This document shows positions 1-9,256 of a stretch of 64,000 nucleotides of DNA, piece after piece. The position numbers were made by a program, and so were the translations under genes. Source of the stretch: Gemmatimonadaceae bacterium (lineage in GTDB: Bacteria > Gemmatimonadota > Gemmatimonadetes > Gemmatimonadales > Gemmatimonadaceae); NCBI GenBank assembly GCA_016720905.1, contig JADKJT010000013.1, positions 1-64,000 of the forward strand. Direction: 5' to 3'. Below the pieces are notes generated by a model. The model was not told where the DNA came from and did no database searches. It was given only the letters and a program-made list of their open reading frames with translations. Each line of letters opens with the position of its first letter. The first letter of the stretch is position 1.

Positions 1-1
1 C

Positions 2-1047
2 GAGCGCGAAGAGTACGAGGCCCTGCGTGATTTCGGGTTCGGCACGCCAACCGGTGTGCCGTATCCGGCCGAGTCGCGGGGGCGACTGCCCGTTCCCACA
101 TGGCACGCGCAAACGGCGTCGGCGCTGGCGATGGGGTATGAGATGATGGCCACGCCGCTGCAGATTGCGGCGGCCTATATCGCGATCGCCAACGATGGTG
201 AACTGTTGCAGCCGTCGCTGATCCGGCACGTGCGCGATGCCGACGGCCGGGAAGTCTTTGCCCTTGAGCGACGGGTGGTGCGCCGAGCCATGCAACCCGC
301 GACCTCGCGACTGATGCGCACCATACTGGCCAGTGTCGTCGATAGCGGCACCGCCGTCGCGGCCGACATGGCCACCTACGATGTGGCCGGCAAGAGTGGC
401 ACCGCGCGACGCGTGCAGGACGGCGCCTATCGCGGCGGTCACAATTCCACGTTCGCCGGCATGTTTCCGGCGCAGGCTCCGCAATATGTGCTGGTGGTGC
501 GCTTGATCGATCCTCAGGGCAAGATCTACGGCGGCACGGTGGCAGGACGCATCGTCAACGAGATCCTCCAGTCGGCGTTGGCGACGCGCGATGCCTCGCT
601 TGATCGGCGGGCATTGGCCGCCGTTGTGAAGCCGGTGCCGGTGTCGCCGCGCAAGCCATTGTCGTCCCAGGCCATCGCGGCGGCGCTGCGCGATACGGCG
701 CGTTTTGATTCGTTGCGCGCGCCGGCGCCAGTGCCGGTGCCGATGGTTGCCGTGCCGGGGCGTGTGGTCGTGTCGCTGCCATACAGCCCAGCCGCATCCG
801 CGAAACCCGTTGGCGGCGCGCGGCGGCACTGCTGGGCAGCGGGAATACCACCACGCCCGACCCGCGTCGCGCCGAAGCGCGCGCCCTGCCATCGGTGTAT
901 GGACTGGACGCGCGACAGGCGACGCTCACGCTGCATGCCGCAGGCTTCCGGGTGTCGTTGGCCACGGGCAGTGTCACGCGCACGCGACCGGCTGCGGGCA
1001 CGCTCATGCGCGGCGGCTCGACGGTGGTGTTGGAGACCCCGCAGTGA
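2..1047 (+). CDS. ftsI: FtsI / class B penicillin-binding protein, C-terminal part, frameshifted
   Basis: This is the 3' part of a septal peptidoglycan transpeptidase; the 5' part lies outside the window. The frame is open from base 2. It carries the KSGTA form of the KTG active-site motif (bases 392-406) and the usual downstream stretch of the transpeptidase fold. The C-terminus encodes a PASTA-like domain (about bases 886-1044, beginning PSVYGLDARQATLTL) followed by TGA at 1045. The PASTA part is in a different frame from the transpeptidase part, so a 1-nt (or 2-nt) indel must lie between about 790 and 885. The stop overlaps the proposed murE start by GTGA. Its position at the head of murE-murF-mraY is the standard dcw order and supports FtsI over another PBP. 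FtsI with a PASTA tail is also known as SpoVD or Pbp2X type. Confidence 0.9.
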
Positions 1048-2587
1048 CCGGCCACCCGACGGCGCGCGCCGGGCAGCTGGTGTCGACGGTGGTGGACGCG
1101 CTGCGCGAGGCGGGCGTGTTGGTCGCCGTGGACGGCGACGCACCGACCTCGTTGACCGATCTCGTTGACGACAGTCGCCGGGTCACACCGGGGCGTGCTT
1201 CGTGGCCGTGAAGGGGCACGCGCAGGATGGTCACGATTGGCTGGATGCGGCCCAACGTGCCGGTGCGGCGTTGCTGATTGTCGAGGATGCGTCGCGCGTG
1301 GCCGGGATGTCGACACCACTGCCAACCCTCACCGTTCGTGATGGTCGCCGCGCGGCGGCCATCGCGGCCGCCGCGTTTCACGACTGGCCGGCGCGTGAAC
1401 TCATCATGGTTGGTGTCACCGGCACCAATGGCAAGACCACCACCGTCGGACTGCTGCGGCACCTGCTGCATCGGCCAGACCGTCCGGCGGCCTCCATTGG
1501 CACGCTAGGGGTGCTGATGGGTTCGGCCGGTGAACCCGTGCCGGGCGGGCAGGGGCTCACCACGCCGGGCCCCGTCGAGTTGCAGCGACTGTTACGCCAA
1601 TTGCGCGCCCGCGGCGTGTGCACGGTGGCCATGGAGGTGTCGTCGCATTCACTCGATCAACGCCGCGTCGAGGCCATCACGTTTGCCGCCGCAGTGTTTA
1701 CGAATCTCACCCGCGATCATCTCGACTATCACGGCACGATGGAGGCGTATCGCACGGCGAAACTGCGCCTGATCGGATTGCTCGCGCGTGACGGCGTGGC
1801 GTTGTTCAACAACGATGATCCGTCCTGGCAGGGGGTGCCGAACGCACCGCGGCGAGCGACGTTTGGCGTGGAGAGTCCGGCCGACGTCACGGCGCGCGAT
1901 GTGGTGTTCCACACGCACGGCAGCCGTTTCCTGCTGGTCGCTCCGTCTGGCGCGTTGCCGGTTTCGCTGCCGCTGATTGGCGACTTCAACGTCTCCAACG
2001 CGCTCGCCGCGGCATCGGCCGCCCTGGCGCTGGGCGTGTCGCTGGCCGATGTGGCGGATCGACTGTCCACGGTGCCACAGGTACCGGGTCGCCTGGAACG
2101 GCTGCGCACCGCACCAACGGTCCTGCGTGATTATGCCCATACGCCGGATGCGCTGGACCGCGCGTTGCGAGCCGTGCGGCCGTTTACGCAAACGGCCGAC
2201 GGCATGAGCAGCAAGCTGATCGTGGTCTTCGGCTGCGGCGGCGACCGGGATCGTGGCAAGCGCCCGGACATGGGACGCATCGCGGAAGCGCTGGCCGATG
2301 TGATCATCGTCACCAGCGACAACCCCCGCACCGAGGATCCCGAACGTATTCTGGATGACATCGAAGCGGGCATGCGTCGCCGAAATCATCGACGAATTGT
2401 CGATCGGCGCGAGGCCATTGCCGCAGCGCTGCAGGTGGCGTCGCCCGAGGACGTCATCGTGCTCGCCGGCAAAGGTCACGAGACCTACCAGATTCGCGGC
2501 ACCGTGTCGTATCCGTTTGACGAGCGTGTCATTGTCGAGGAACTCTCGGCGGCGCTGGGGGACGACGGTCCGTCGCATACATCATGA
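1044..2587 (+). CDS. murE: UDP-MurNAc-L-Ala-D-Glu:meso-diaminopimelate ligase, frameshifted near its N-terminus
   Basis: MurE adds the third peptide residue to the cytoplasmic peptidoglycan precursor, using ATP. The ATP-binding motif is GTNGKTTT (bases 1420-1443). Further Mur-ligase motifs are DYAHTPDALDRAL and GCGGDRDRGKRPDMG. The motif DNPRTEDP is the DNPR signature of enzymes that add meso-DAP rather than lysine. The continuous frame begins only at 1202, but GTG at 1044 (overlapping the ftsI stop) opens a second frame encoding the missing N-terminal motif DDSRRVTPG. That frame leads straight into CFVAVKGHAQDGH if one base is restored near 1190. I therefore annotate one gene of about 514 residues with a 1-nt indel near 1186-1194. 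The stop overlaps murF by ATGA. Confidence 0.93.
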
Positions 2588-3996
2588 CCACCTATTCTGC
2601 CGCAGGAACCGCCTTCGCGCCCGTTGACCCGGTGCTGCCACTCCTCCCGCATCCATACTGGACCCGGGAGCGGGTGGCGCGCGCGTTGCACACGGGCCCC
2701 AGCTCGCAGGCGCCATTCGGTGGTGTGTCCACCGATACCCGTCACATCACGCGCGGGGATCTGTTCGTTGCCCTGTGCGGCGAGCGCTATGACGCGCACG
2801 ATTTCCTGCAGGACGCGCGCGATCGCGGTGCGGCGGCGTTGGTGGTGAGCGATGCGACCAAGGCGGTGGGACTCGGTCTGCCCGTCTATGTCGTCCCCGA
2901 CACGCTGGTTGCGCTGGGACAGCTCGCCACGGCGTGGCGACGCGCCTGGGGACGCAGCGTGATCGCCGTCGCCGGATCGAATGGCAAGACCAGCACCAAG
3001 GAGCTGATCAAGGCGGCACTCGGGCGCACGCTGCAGGTGCACGCCACGGCGGGAAATCTCAACAACCTGATCGGCGTCCCGCTGACGCTCCTGGCGATTC
3101 CGTCTGATGCCCAGGTGGCCGTCGTCGAGTTGGGCACCAATGCACCGGGCGAGATTGCCACGCTGCGCGCTATCGCGGAGCCCGATGTCTCGGTCATGAC
3201 ATCGATTGGCGAGGAGCATCTTGAGGGCCTGGGAGATCTCGCCGGCGTGCTGCGCGAAGAGGCCACCGTGTTCGACGGGGTCCCGTTGGCCATTGTCCCC
3301 TCGGCGCAGCCCGAAGTGTCGCGCGCGGCCAGCGGATGGGCGAACACCATTGTATCGGCGGGTCTGGTCGACGCCGACGTGACACCGACGGCCTGGGGGC
3401 TCGATGATCAAGGGCGGCCGTGGCTTGAGGTAGACGGCGTGCACTGCACGCTGCCGCTGCGCGGCGCGCATATGGCGGCGAACGCGATGCTCGCCATCGC
3501 GACGGCGCGCGCGTGCGGTGTGTCCATGGAGGCAGCGGCGGCGGGGATGGCGGCCATGCCGGTGCCCAGCATGCGCGGCGTCTGGGAACACCTTGGCGAG
3601 GCCGTGCTGATCAACGATGCCTACAACGCCAACCCGGCGTCGATGCGGGCCGCACTGGAGTTGCTCGCGCAGGTCGGCGCGGGTCGGCAACGGGTGGCGA
3701 TTCTGGGAAGCATGCGTGAACTGGGTGCACAGTCGGCGCAGCAACATCGCGAAGTGGCGCGCGCCGCGTTGGCGTCTCCGGCCGATGTCATTGCGGCCGT
3801 CGGCGATTTCTCAGACGCGTTTGCAGTCGAGGCACCAGGCGATCCGCGCGTGGTGGCGACCACCGAGTTTGACGCCCTCTGGCCGTTGCTTGAACCGCGA
3901 CTGCAACGCAATGCCGTGATGTTGTTGAAAGCGTCGCGAGGGATGAAGCTTGAGCGATTGGTGCCCATGCTGACTGAATGGGCCGCCCGCACGTAG
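2584..3996 (+). CDS. murF: UDP-MurNAc-tripeptide:D-alanyl-D-alanine ligase
   Basis: MurF adds D-Ala-D-Ala to complete the UDP-MurNAc-pentapeptide in the cytoplasm. The protein has 470 residues, normal for the family. The N-terminal substrate domain holds the conserved STDTRHITRGDLFVAL. The central ATPase domain has the P-loop variant GSNGKTSTKE, and the C-terminal domain has NDAYNANPASM, a MurF hallmark. The ATG overlaps the murE stop (ATGA), so translation is probably coupled. The D-Ala-D-Ala substrate depends on D-alanine, whose racemase gene (alr) lies 30 kb downstream in this window. The stop codon TAG merges with the first copy of a 7-bp repeat array. Confidence 0.95.
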   Translation: MTTYSAAGTAFAPVDPVLPLLPHPYWTRERVARALHTGPSSQAPFGGVSTDTRHITRGDLFVALCGERYDAHDFLQDARDRGAAALVVSDATKAVGLGLPVYVVPDTLVALGQLATAWRRAWGRSVIAVAGSNGKTSTKELIKAALGRTLQVHATAGNLNNLIGVPLTLLAIPSDAQVAVVELGTNAPGEIATLRAIAEPDVSVMTSIGEEHLEGLGDLAGVLREEATVFDGVPLAIVPSAQPEVSRAASGWANTIVSAGLVDADVTPTAWGLDDQGRPWLEVDGVHCTLPLRGAHMAANAMLAIATARACGVSMEAAAAGMAAMPVPSMRGVWEHLGEAVLINDAYNANPASMRAALELLAQVGAGRQRVAILGSMRELGAQSAQQHREVARAALASPADVIAAVGDFSDAFAVEAPGDPRVVATTEFDALWPLLEPRLQRNAVMLLKASRGMKLERLVPMLTEWAART

Positions 3997-4023
3997 TCTC
4001 CCGTCTCCCGTCTCCCGTCTCCC
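3996..4023 (+). repeat. Class B heptad array, (GTCTCCC)x4
   Basis: There are four perfect tandem copies of GTCTCCC. The first G is the last base of the murF TAG stop, and the array ends 12 nt before the TTG start of mraY. It occupies nearly the whole murF-mraY spacer. No purine-rich Shine-Dalgarno sequence is visible before mraY, because the array and the following CACCCCTTCCGCC are pyrimidine-rich. The same unit recurs at 24.05 and 24.18 kb. Confidence 0.9.
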
Positions 4024-4035
4024 ACCCCTTCCGCC

Positions 4036-5178
4036 TTGCTCTATACGCTCCTGCAGCCCTACGCGCGCGACATCCGCGTTCTCAACTTGCTCAATTACAT
4101 CACGTTCCGGTCGGCTGCTGCGTTTGTGACCGCGTTGGTGGTGTCGTTCGTGATGGGGCCTTTCATTATCAAGCGGCTGCGGGCCATGGCGGTCCATCAG
4201 GTGGTGCGTGCCGGCACGCCCGACTCGCACGCGGGCAAGGGCACCACGCCGACCATGGGCGGTCTCATCATTCTCGTCGCCTCCATTCTGCCGGTATTGC
4301 TCTGGGCGCGCCTCGACAATCGATACGTCCTGCTGGCCGTGACCGTGATGTTATGGATGGGGGCCATTGGGTTTCTGGACGACTATCTCAAGCTGCGTCA
4401 GAAGCGCGCCGGCCTGAAGAACGAAGGGTTGGTGGAGCGTTACAAGCTGGCGGGACAGGTCACGTGTGGCATCGGACTGGGATTGTGGCTGTGGTTGGCG
4501 CCGCTGTCGACGCTACCGGGTGCATCCACCACGCTGCCGTTCGTGAAGTACCTCATCATTGTGCCAGCATCAGGGGCGCTGGCGTGGCTGTATGTCGGCT
4601 GGGTGACGTTCATCCTCACCGGCTTCAGCAATGCCGTCAATCTGACGGACGGACTCGATGGTCTCGCGTCGGGGTTGATGGCCATCGCCGTGCTGACGCT
4701 GGGACTGTTTGCCTACGTCGCTGGTCGTGTGGACACCAGCGCCTACCTGCAGATCTTCTATCTGCGCGGCGCGGGCGAACTGACGGTGTTCTGCGGCGCG
4801 GTTGTCGGCGCCTGCATCGGCTTTCTCTGGTACAACGCGCATCCGGCCCAGGTGTTCATGGGGGACACCGGTGCGCTGGCTCTTGGTGGCGCGCTGGGCG
4901 CGATCGCCATTCTGCTCAAGAGCGAATTCCTGTTGCTCATTGTCGGCGCGGTGTTCGTCGCGGAAACGCTGTCGGTCATCCTGCAGCGCACGGTGTTCAA
5001 GTACCGTCGCCGTCGCTATGGCCTCGACTACGCGCAGAAACATCGGGTATTTCGACGGGCCCCGCTGCATCATCACTTCGAGATGCTGGGATGGCCGGAA
5101 TCACAGGTGGTCATTCGCTTCTGGATTCTCGGTGTGCTCTGCGCGATTCTCGCGCTCAGTACGCTCAAATTGCGCTGA
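4036..5178 (+). CDS. mraY: Phospho-MurNAc-pentapeptide transferase
   Basis: MraY transfers phospho-MurNAc-pentapeptide from UDP to undecaprenyl phosphate at the inner face of the cytoplasmic membrane, making lipid I. The protein has 380 residues and about ten hydrophobic segments. It has the family signatures FLDDYLKL (Mg-binding Asp pair), NAVNLTDGLDGLASG, FMGDTGALALGG and the C-terminal histidine cluster APLHHHFEMLGWPE. The start is TTG at 4036. No ATG lies near the correct N-terminus, and the usual MraY opening (LYTLLQPYARDIRVLNLLNYITFR) begins right there. The gene follows a GTCTCCC heptad array and precedes murD by 18 nt. Confidence 0.95.
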   Translation: MLYTLLQPYARDIRVLNLLNYITFRSAAAFVTALVVSFVMGPFIIKRLRAMAVHQVVRAGTPDSHAGKGTTPTMGGLIILVASILPVLLWARLDNRYVLLAVTVMLWMGAIGFLDDYLKLRQKRAGLKNEGLVERYKLAGQVTCGIGLGLWLWLAPLSTLPGASTTLPFVKYLIIVPASGALAWLYVGWVTFILTGFSNAVNLTDGLDGLASGLMAIAVLTLGLFAYVAGRVDTSAYLQIFYLRGAGELTVFCGAVVGACIGFLWYNAHPAQVFMGDTGALALGGALGAIAILLKSEFLLLIVGAVFVAETLSVILQRTVFKYRRRRYGLDYAQKHRVFRRAPLHHHFEMLGWPESQVVIRFWILGVLCAILALSTLKLR

Positions 5179-5196
5179 CGGCGGAGACGCGCACTC

Positions 5197-6645
5197 ATGA
5201 GTGATCCACGCAATGCACGCGGACTGACGTCACCGGAGTTGGCCGCCCTGGTGGCGCGGCGTCTGGCCGAACGCGACGGGGAATTCGCCGTGGTCGGACT
5301 GGCCCGCAGCGGCACCGCCGCAGTGCGACTGCTGCGCGCCGCCGGGTTGTCCGTGTATGCCTCTGATGCCTCGGCCAGTGCGGCGGTGCACGATACCGCG
5401 GCACAGCTTGAGGGTGTCGGTGCGAAGGTGCAGGTAGGCGGACACGATTTGGCGCGGCTCGCGCGCGCGGCCGTGGTGGTGGTGAGTCCGGGCATCCCGC
5501 CGGAGGCCGCGCCGCTGGCGGCGGCCCGCGCGGCGGGCGTCCCGATTGTCAGCGAGGTCGAGATTGCGTTACGGCTGCAACCGGCGCTTCGGGTCATTGC
5601 CACCACCGGGACCAACGGCAAGACCACCACGACCGCCCTCATTGGCCACTTGCTGCGGGCCCTCGGGCACGACGCCGTCGATGTCGGAAACATCGGCACG
5701 CCGGTGTCGGAAATCGGACTGCGCGCGGTGCCACCGACGTGGGCCTCACTGGAGATGTCCTCGTTCCAATTGCATGACACGCCCGGATTCCTTCCCGATG
5801 TCGGCGTGCTGACCACACTCAGCCCCGATCATCTCGACCGCTATGCGAGCGTCGCCGACTACTACGCCGACAAGGCGCGGTTGTTTGGCAATGCGTCGGT
5901 CTCATCGCAATGGGTCGTGACCGCTGATAGCGAGGACGTGACGGCGATGGTTCAGGGTGTGCCCGGCCGCATGTATCGGTTCTCCACGCAGCGGCAGGAC
6001 GTCGAGGCATTCTTCGACAGGACGAGCGGCCTGCTGCACGTGCTGGGCGCGCCCGTGGTTGCCCGCGAACGACTGGCCTTGACCGGCGATCACAACGTGG
6101 CGAATGCACTGGCCGCACTGCTGGCGGTCATGGTCGCCGATCCAACGCATGCCACGCCGGGCGCGCGCGATCGACTGGCGGCCGCCATTGCCACGTTTCA
6201 TGCCCTGCCGCATCGACTCGAACCCGTGGCCGATCGTCAGGGCGTCCTCTGGCTCAATGATTCGAAAGCCACCAACGTGGCGTCAACGCAGGTGGCGTTG
6301 GCCGGCATGACGCGCCCCACCATCCTGTTGCTCGGTGGTCGACACAAGGGGGAAGCGTACACGTCGCTCGTCCCGCAGCTGCTGCGCATTGCCAAGGTCG
6401 TACTGGCATACGGCGAGGCCGGACGTCTCATCGCGACTGATCTGGACGCTCCCTTGCACGGGCGCGTGATGTTCGAGCCTCTGGGCGATGCACCGTTCGC
6501 CGCCGTGGTCGCGCGTGCTCGGCAACTCTCGTCGCCGGGCGACGTGGTGCTGCTGTCTCCGGCCTGCTCCAGCTACGACATGTTTGCCAACTACGAAGAT
6601 CGCGGTCGCGCATTCGCGCGATTGGCGCAGGGCGCCGCGTCGTGA
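5197..6645 (+). CDS. murD: UDP-MurNAc-L-alanine:D-glutamate ligase
   Basis: MurD adds D-glutamate to UDP-MurNAc-L-Ala. The protein has 482 residues. The N-terminal Rossmann-like domain reads FAVVGLARSGTAAVRLL. The ATPase P-loop is TGTNGKTTTTALIGHLL (from about base 5614). The central SSFQLHDTP and the C-terminal LWLNDSKATN with LLLGGRHKGEAY are MurD-specific. The last codon and TGA overlap the GTG start of ftsW by 4 nt. The gene order mraY-murD-ftsW-murG is the classical dcw order. Confidence 0.95.
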   Translation: MSDPRNARGLTSPELAALVARRLAERDGEFAVVGLARSGTAAVRLLRAAGLSVYASDASASAAVHDTAAQLEGVGAKVQVGGHDLARLARAAVVVVSPGIPPEAAPLAAARAAGVPIVSEVEIALRLQPALRVIATTGTNGKTTTTALIGHLLRALGHDAVDVGNIGTPVSEIGLRAVPPTWASLEMSSFQLHDTPGFLPDVGVLTTLSPDHLDRYASVADYYADKARLFGNASVSSQWVVTADSEDVTAMVQGVPGRMYRFSTQRQDVEAFFDRTSGLLHVLGAPVVARERLALTGDHNVANALAALLAVMVADPTHATPGARDRLAAAIATFHALPHRLEPVADRQGVLWLNDSKATNVASTQVALAGMTRPTILLLGGRHKGEAYTSLVPQLLRIAKVVLAYGEAGRLIATDLDAPLHGRVMFEPLGDAPFAAVVARARQLSSPGDVVLLSPACSSYDMFANYEDRGRAFARLAQGAAS

Positions 6646-7832
6646 ACGCGCCAAGCTTGCCGGGAACGCGAGAGCGATGGCGCATGGGGGTGGAGGCGCG
6701 CGCCCTGCTGTTGGTCACCGCGGCGCTGGTGGCCTTTGGTCTGGCGGTGCTGTACAGCGCCAGTGCCTTGGTGGCCATCAACGCGGGAAGCCCAGGGCAT
6801 TACTATGTGCTGCGGCAAGCCACCGGGGTGGTGGTGGGGATGGTGCTGTTTGCACTGATGGCCAAGTTTGACGCGGAAATCTGGCGACGATTTGCCTGGC
6901 CGATCATGGGACTCAGTCTGTTCCTGATGTTGATCATCATCCTGCCGGGGACCGAGTCGATCTCGGGACGGCTGTACGGGTCGCGCCGCTATCTGTTCAA
7001 CGGCTCCATGCAACCGTCGGAACTCGCGAAGTTCGCCGTGCTGGTGTGGACACCGATGCTGCTCGTGAAGAAGGGGGACGCCGTTCGTCGTCTCGGGAAA
7101 GGCCTGCTGCCGTTCGTGGTGGTCATCGGCGCGTTGAGCGTGCTGGCGATTCTGGAGCCTGACTATTCAGTGGCGATGATGTTCTGTCTCCTCATGGCCG
7201 TGCTGCTGTTCGTCGGCGGCGCCCGGGTGGCGCACTTCATCTTCCTGGGCGCGCTGGCGGTGCCGTTGCTGGTGCAGCAGGCCTCGAAAAGCACCTACGT
7301 TCGTGAGCGGGTTCGCAGCTTCCTGGCACACGAAGAGAGCGATTCCACCCGGAAGGCGTCAACCGGCGATCAGCAGTATCAGTCGCTGGTAGCCGTGGGG
7401 TCCGGGGGCGCACTCGGCGTCGGTTTCGGGCAAGGCAATCAGCAGCGTGGCTGGTTGCCCCTGGCCTACAACGACTTCGTTGGATCGGTGGTCGGCGAAG
7501 AGTTTGGATTCGTCGGTGTCGCGGGCCTCACCATCGCCTTCGCGCTGTACGGGTGGCTTGGCTTCCGCATCGCACGCAACGCGCGCTCGCCGTTTTGTTC
7601 ACTCCTCGCCACCGGACTCACCTTCACGACCGTCCTCACGGCGTTCATCCACATCGGGGTCGTGATCGGATTGTTGCCCAATACGGGGCTCACCCTCCCG
7701 TTTGTCTCGTATGGCCGGTCTAACCTGGTACTGACTCTGGCCATGACCGGGATCCTGGTGAACATCGGCAGCGATCGGGAACGGGTATATGGCGTGAGTG
7801 CCACCGATCCGTTGGTCGTCCGGCCCACCTAG
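6642..7832 (+). CDS. ftsW: FtsW, septal peptidoglycan glycosyltransferase (SEDS family)
   Basis: FtsW is a polytopic SEDS protein that polymerises lipid II at the division site together with FtsI. The protein has 396 residues with about ten membrane segments. The first cytoplasmic stretch is basic and the conserved GSRRYLFNGSMQPSELAKF (bases about 6980-7036) is the SEDS signature. The large loop ending QYQSLVAVGSGGALGVGFG and the C-terminal ALLPNTGLTLPFVSYG-like segment (here GLLPNTGLTLPFVSYG) are also present. The GTG start at 6642 overlaps the murD stop and the TAG stop overlaps the murG start by one base. FtsW rather than RodA is inferred from its place in the dcw cluster. Confidence 0.93.
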   Translation: MNAPSLPGTRERWRMGVEARALLLVTAALVAFGLAVLYSASALVAINAGSPGHYYVLRQATGVVVGMVLFALMAKFDAEIWRRFAWPIMGLSLFLMLIIILPGTESISGRLYGSRRYLFNGSMQPSELAKFAVLVWTPMLLVKKGDAVRRLGKGLLPFVVVIGALSVLAILEPDYSVAMMFCLLMAVLLFVGGARVAHFIFLGALAVPLLVQQASKSTYVRERVRSFLAHEESDSTRKASTGDQQYQSLVAVGSGGALGVGFGQGNQQRGWLPLAYNDFVGSVVGEEFGFVGVAGLTIAFALYGWLGFRIARNARSPFCSLLATGLTFTTVLTAFIHIGVVIGLLPNTGLTLPFVSYGRSNLVLTLAMTGILVNIGSDRERVYGVSATDPLVVRPT

Positions 7833-8944
7833 TGGCTGATTCCGCACGACGCCGAGTTTGGTTTGCCGGTGGCGGCACCGGCGGGCACCTATACCCCGCA
7901 CTGGCCATTGCCCGCGCATTGGTACGCCATGACGGCGCCTTCGCCCCGCTGTTCATCGGCGCGCACCGCGGTATCGAACGTGACGTACTGCCGACCACCG
8001 AATTCCCGCACACGCTTCTGGACCTGCATCCCCTCTATCGTCGGACGCCCTGGAACAATTGGCGGACGGCGGTCGGCGCGATCGGGGCGTGGCGCGCGTT
8101 GTCTCGCCTCGCCCTGAGCGAAAGACCGGAGGCGGTCATTGGCACCGGTGGCTATGTGGCGGGGGTGGCGCTCGCGTGGGCCCGCGCGCACGGCGTGCCG
8201 ACGGTCCTGCATGAATCGGATAGTCATCCGGGAATGACAACCCGTGTCTTTGCCAGGGGCGCGCGTGCCGTCTATCTGGGATTCCCGGAAGCCACGCGAT
8301 TCCTTTCGACATCGCCGCAGGCCGATGTTCGGGCACTCGGCGCGCCAATCGAAATGCCACCGGTGGACCGGCTTGCTCGCGCTGCGGCGCGCGCCGTGTG
8401 GAATCTGCCGGCGGACGCCTTCGTGGTGCTGGCGTTTGGTGGGAGCCAGGGTGCCCGCGCGCTGAATGAGGCGATGGCGGCTTGGTGCGCCAAGGACCTC
8501 CCCAATGGCGTGGCGCTCATCTGGGCCACGGGTCGCGCTCAGGCATCCGCGTATTTGGATAGGGAGTCGAGCATGGTGCGGGTTCGGCCGTACCTGAGTC
8601 CGATTGCCGACGCGTACGCCGCCGCCGATCTGGCAATCACCCGAGCTGGTGCCATCAGTATCGCCGAGTTGTGCGCGTGGGGGATTCCGTCAGTGCTGGT
8701 TCCGCTGCCGACCGCAGCGCAGGACCATCAGGCGCACAATGCGACGGTGGTGGCGGCGAGCGGTGCGGCGGTCCACTTGCCGCAGTCGCAACTGAGTGTC
8801 GCACGACTGGAATCGATCGTGAATGAACTCAGGTCACATCCCCAGCGACTTGATGCGATGCGTCATGCCGCCCGTGAGCGCGCACGCCCATCGGCGGCCG
8901 ACGACATCGCGAAGTCGATCAAGGATTTGCTGACCGCTCGGTGA
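7832..8944 (+). CDS. murG: UDP-GlcNAc:undecaprenyl-PP-MurNAc-pentapeptide GlcNAc transferase
   Basis: MurG converts lipid I to lipid II on the inner membrane face (GT28 family). The protein has 370 residues. The N-terminal GGTGGHLYPALAIAR is the lipid-acceptor glycine loop. Further motifs are VIGTGGYVAG, PTVLHESDSHPG and, in the donor domain, FGGSQGARALNEAM. The UDP-GlcNAc site is ITRAGAISIAELCAWGIPSVLVPLPTA (read across shorter motifs), ending AAQDHQAHNA. The start is GTG at 7832, sharing its G with the ftsW TAG stop. The tight overlap chain that began at ftsI ends here: a 312-bp spacer follows before murC. Confidence 0.95.
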   Translation: MADSARRRVWFAGGGTGGHLYPALAIARALVRHDGAFAPLFIGAHRGIERDVLPTTEFPHTLLDLHPLYRRTPWNNWRTAVGAIGAWRALSRLALSERPEAVIGTGGYVAGVALAWARAHGVPTVLHESDSHPGMTTRVFARGARAVYLGFPEATRFLSTSPQADVRALGAPIEMPPVDRLARAAARAVWNLPADAFVVLAFGGSQGARALNEAMAAWCAKDLPNGVALIWATGRAQASAYLDRESSMVRVRPYLSPIADAYAAADLAITRAGAISIAELCAWGIPSVLVPLPTAAQDHQAHNATVVAASGAAVHLPQSQLSVARLESIVNELRSHPQRLDAMRHAARERARPSAADDIAKSIKDLLTAR

Positions 8945-9053
8945 CATCACAATAGTTCCAATAAACATTTTGGTCGAGATGATGCTCTCCCATACGCGAG
9001 AGGTGGTGTAGTTGACCTCAGTGTCGAGACGAAGAACCGTTGGTGTCGAATAT

Positions 9054-9068
9054 TTCAACAATGTTGAA
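9054..9068. promoter_or_regulatory. Palindrome TTCAACA-A-TGTTGAA, candidate operator
   Basis: Two perfect 7-bp arms are separated by one base, inside the AT-rich murG-murC spacer. The loop is too short for an efficient hairpin and there is no following T-run, so a protein-binding site fits better than a terminator. No binding protein is known. The function is inferred only. Confidence 0.35.
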
Positions 9069-9190
9069 TCATTGTAAAAATGTGTGGTGGCGACTGATCA
9101 TCTCACGCCTCATGCGGCTACTGGTGAGCGCTCGTGCCGATTCCCAGCCAGTCGTTCAAGTGGATTCTCGCACGTAGATCACAAGTTGTG

Positions 9191-9199
9191 TTGTCCACA
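9191..9199 (+). promoter_or_regulatory. DnaA-box-like 9-mer TTGTCCACA upstream of murC
   Basis: TTGTCCACA differs from the E. coli consensus TTATCCACA at one position and equals the box form preferred in several high-GC bacteria. It lies 58 nt before the murC ATG. It could place murC-ftsQ-ftsA under DnaA control, but one box is weak evidence. Confidence 0.35.
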
Positions 9200-9256
9200 C
9201 CAGCGTGTGTGGTGCGACCCCCATGCGCCGCAGGCGTCGACCGACGATATTGGGCC

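Larger units (their letters stand above)
8945..9256. other. AT-rich spacer between murG and murC
   Basis: This 312-bp gap holds no convincing gene. Its first 160 bp are clearly richer in A and T than the rest of the window, for example ATAGTTCCAATAAACATTTT near 8951. An open frame in phase with murC extends back to 9134, but its translation has no MurC-like features, so I treat it as non-coding. The spacer holds a 7-bp-arm palindrome (9054-9068) and a DnaA-box-like 9-mer (9191-9199), listed separately. It is the most likely place for a separate murC-ftsQ-ftsA promoter, but I could not pick a clear -35/-10 pair. Confidence 0.6.

Noticed and set aside
526..1471. Several long antisense frames opposite ftsI and murE
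   Set aside because: High GC keeps antisense frames open by chance. Their translations are Arg/Pro/Ala-rich with no domain, while the plus strand has clear genes.
9134..9256. N-terminal extension of murC
   Set aside because: The residues have no Mur-ligase character; ATG 9257 gives the family length and N-terminal motif.
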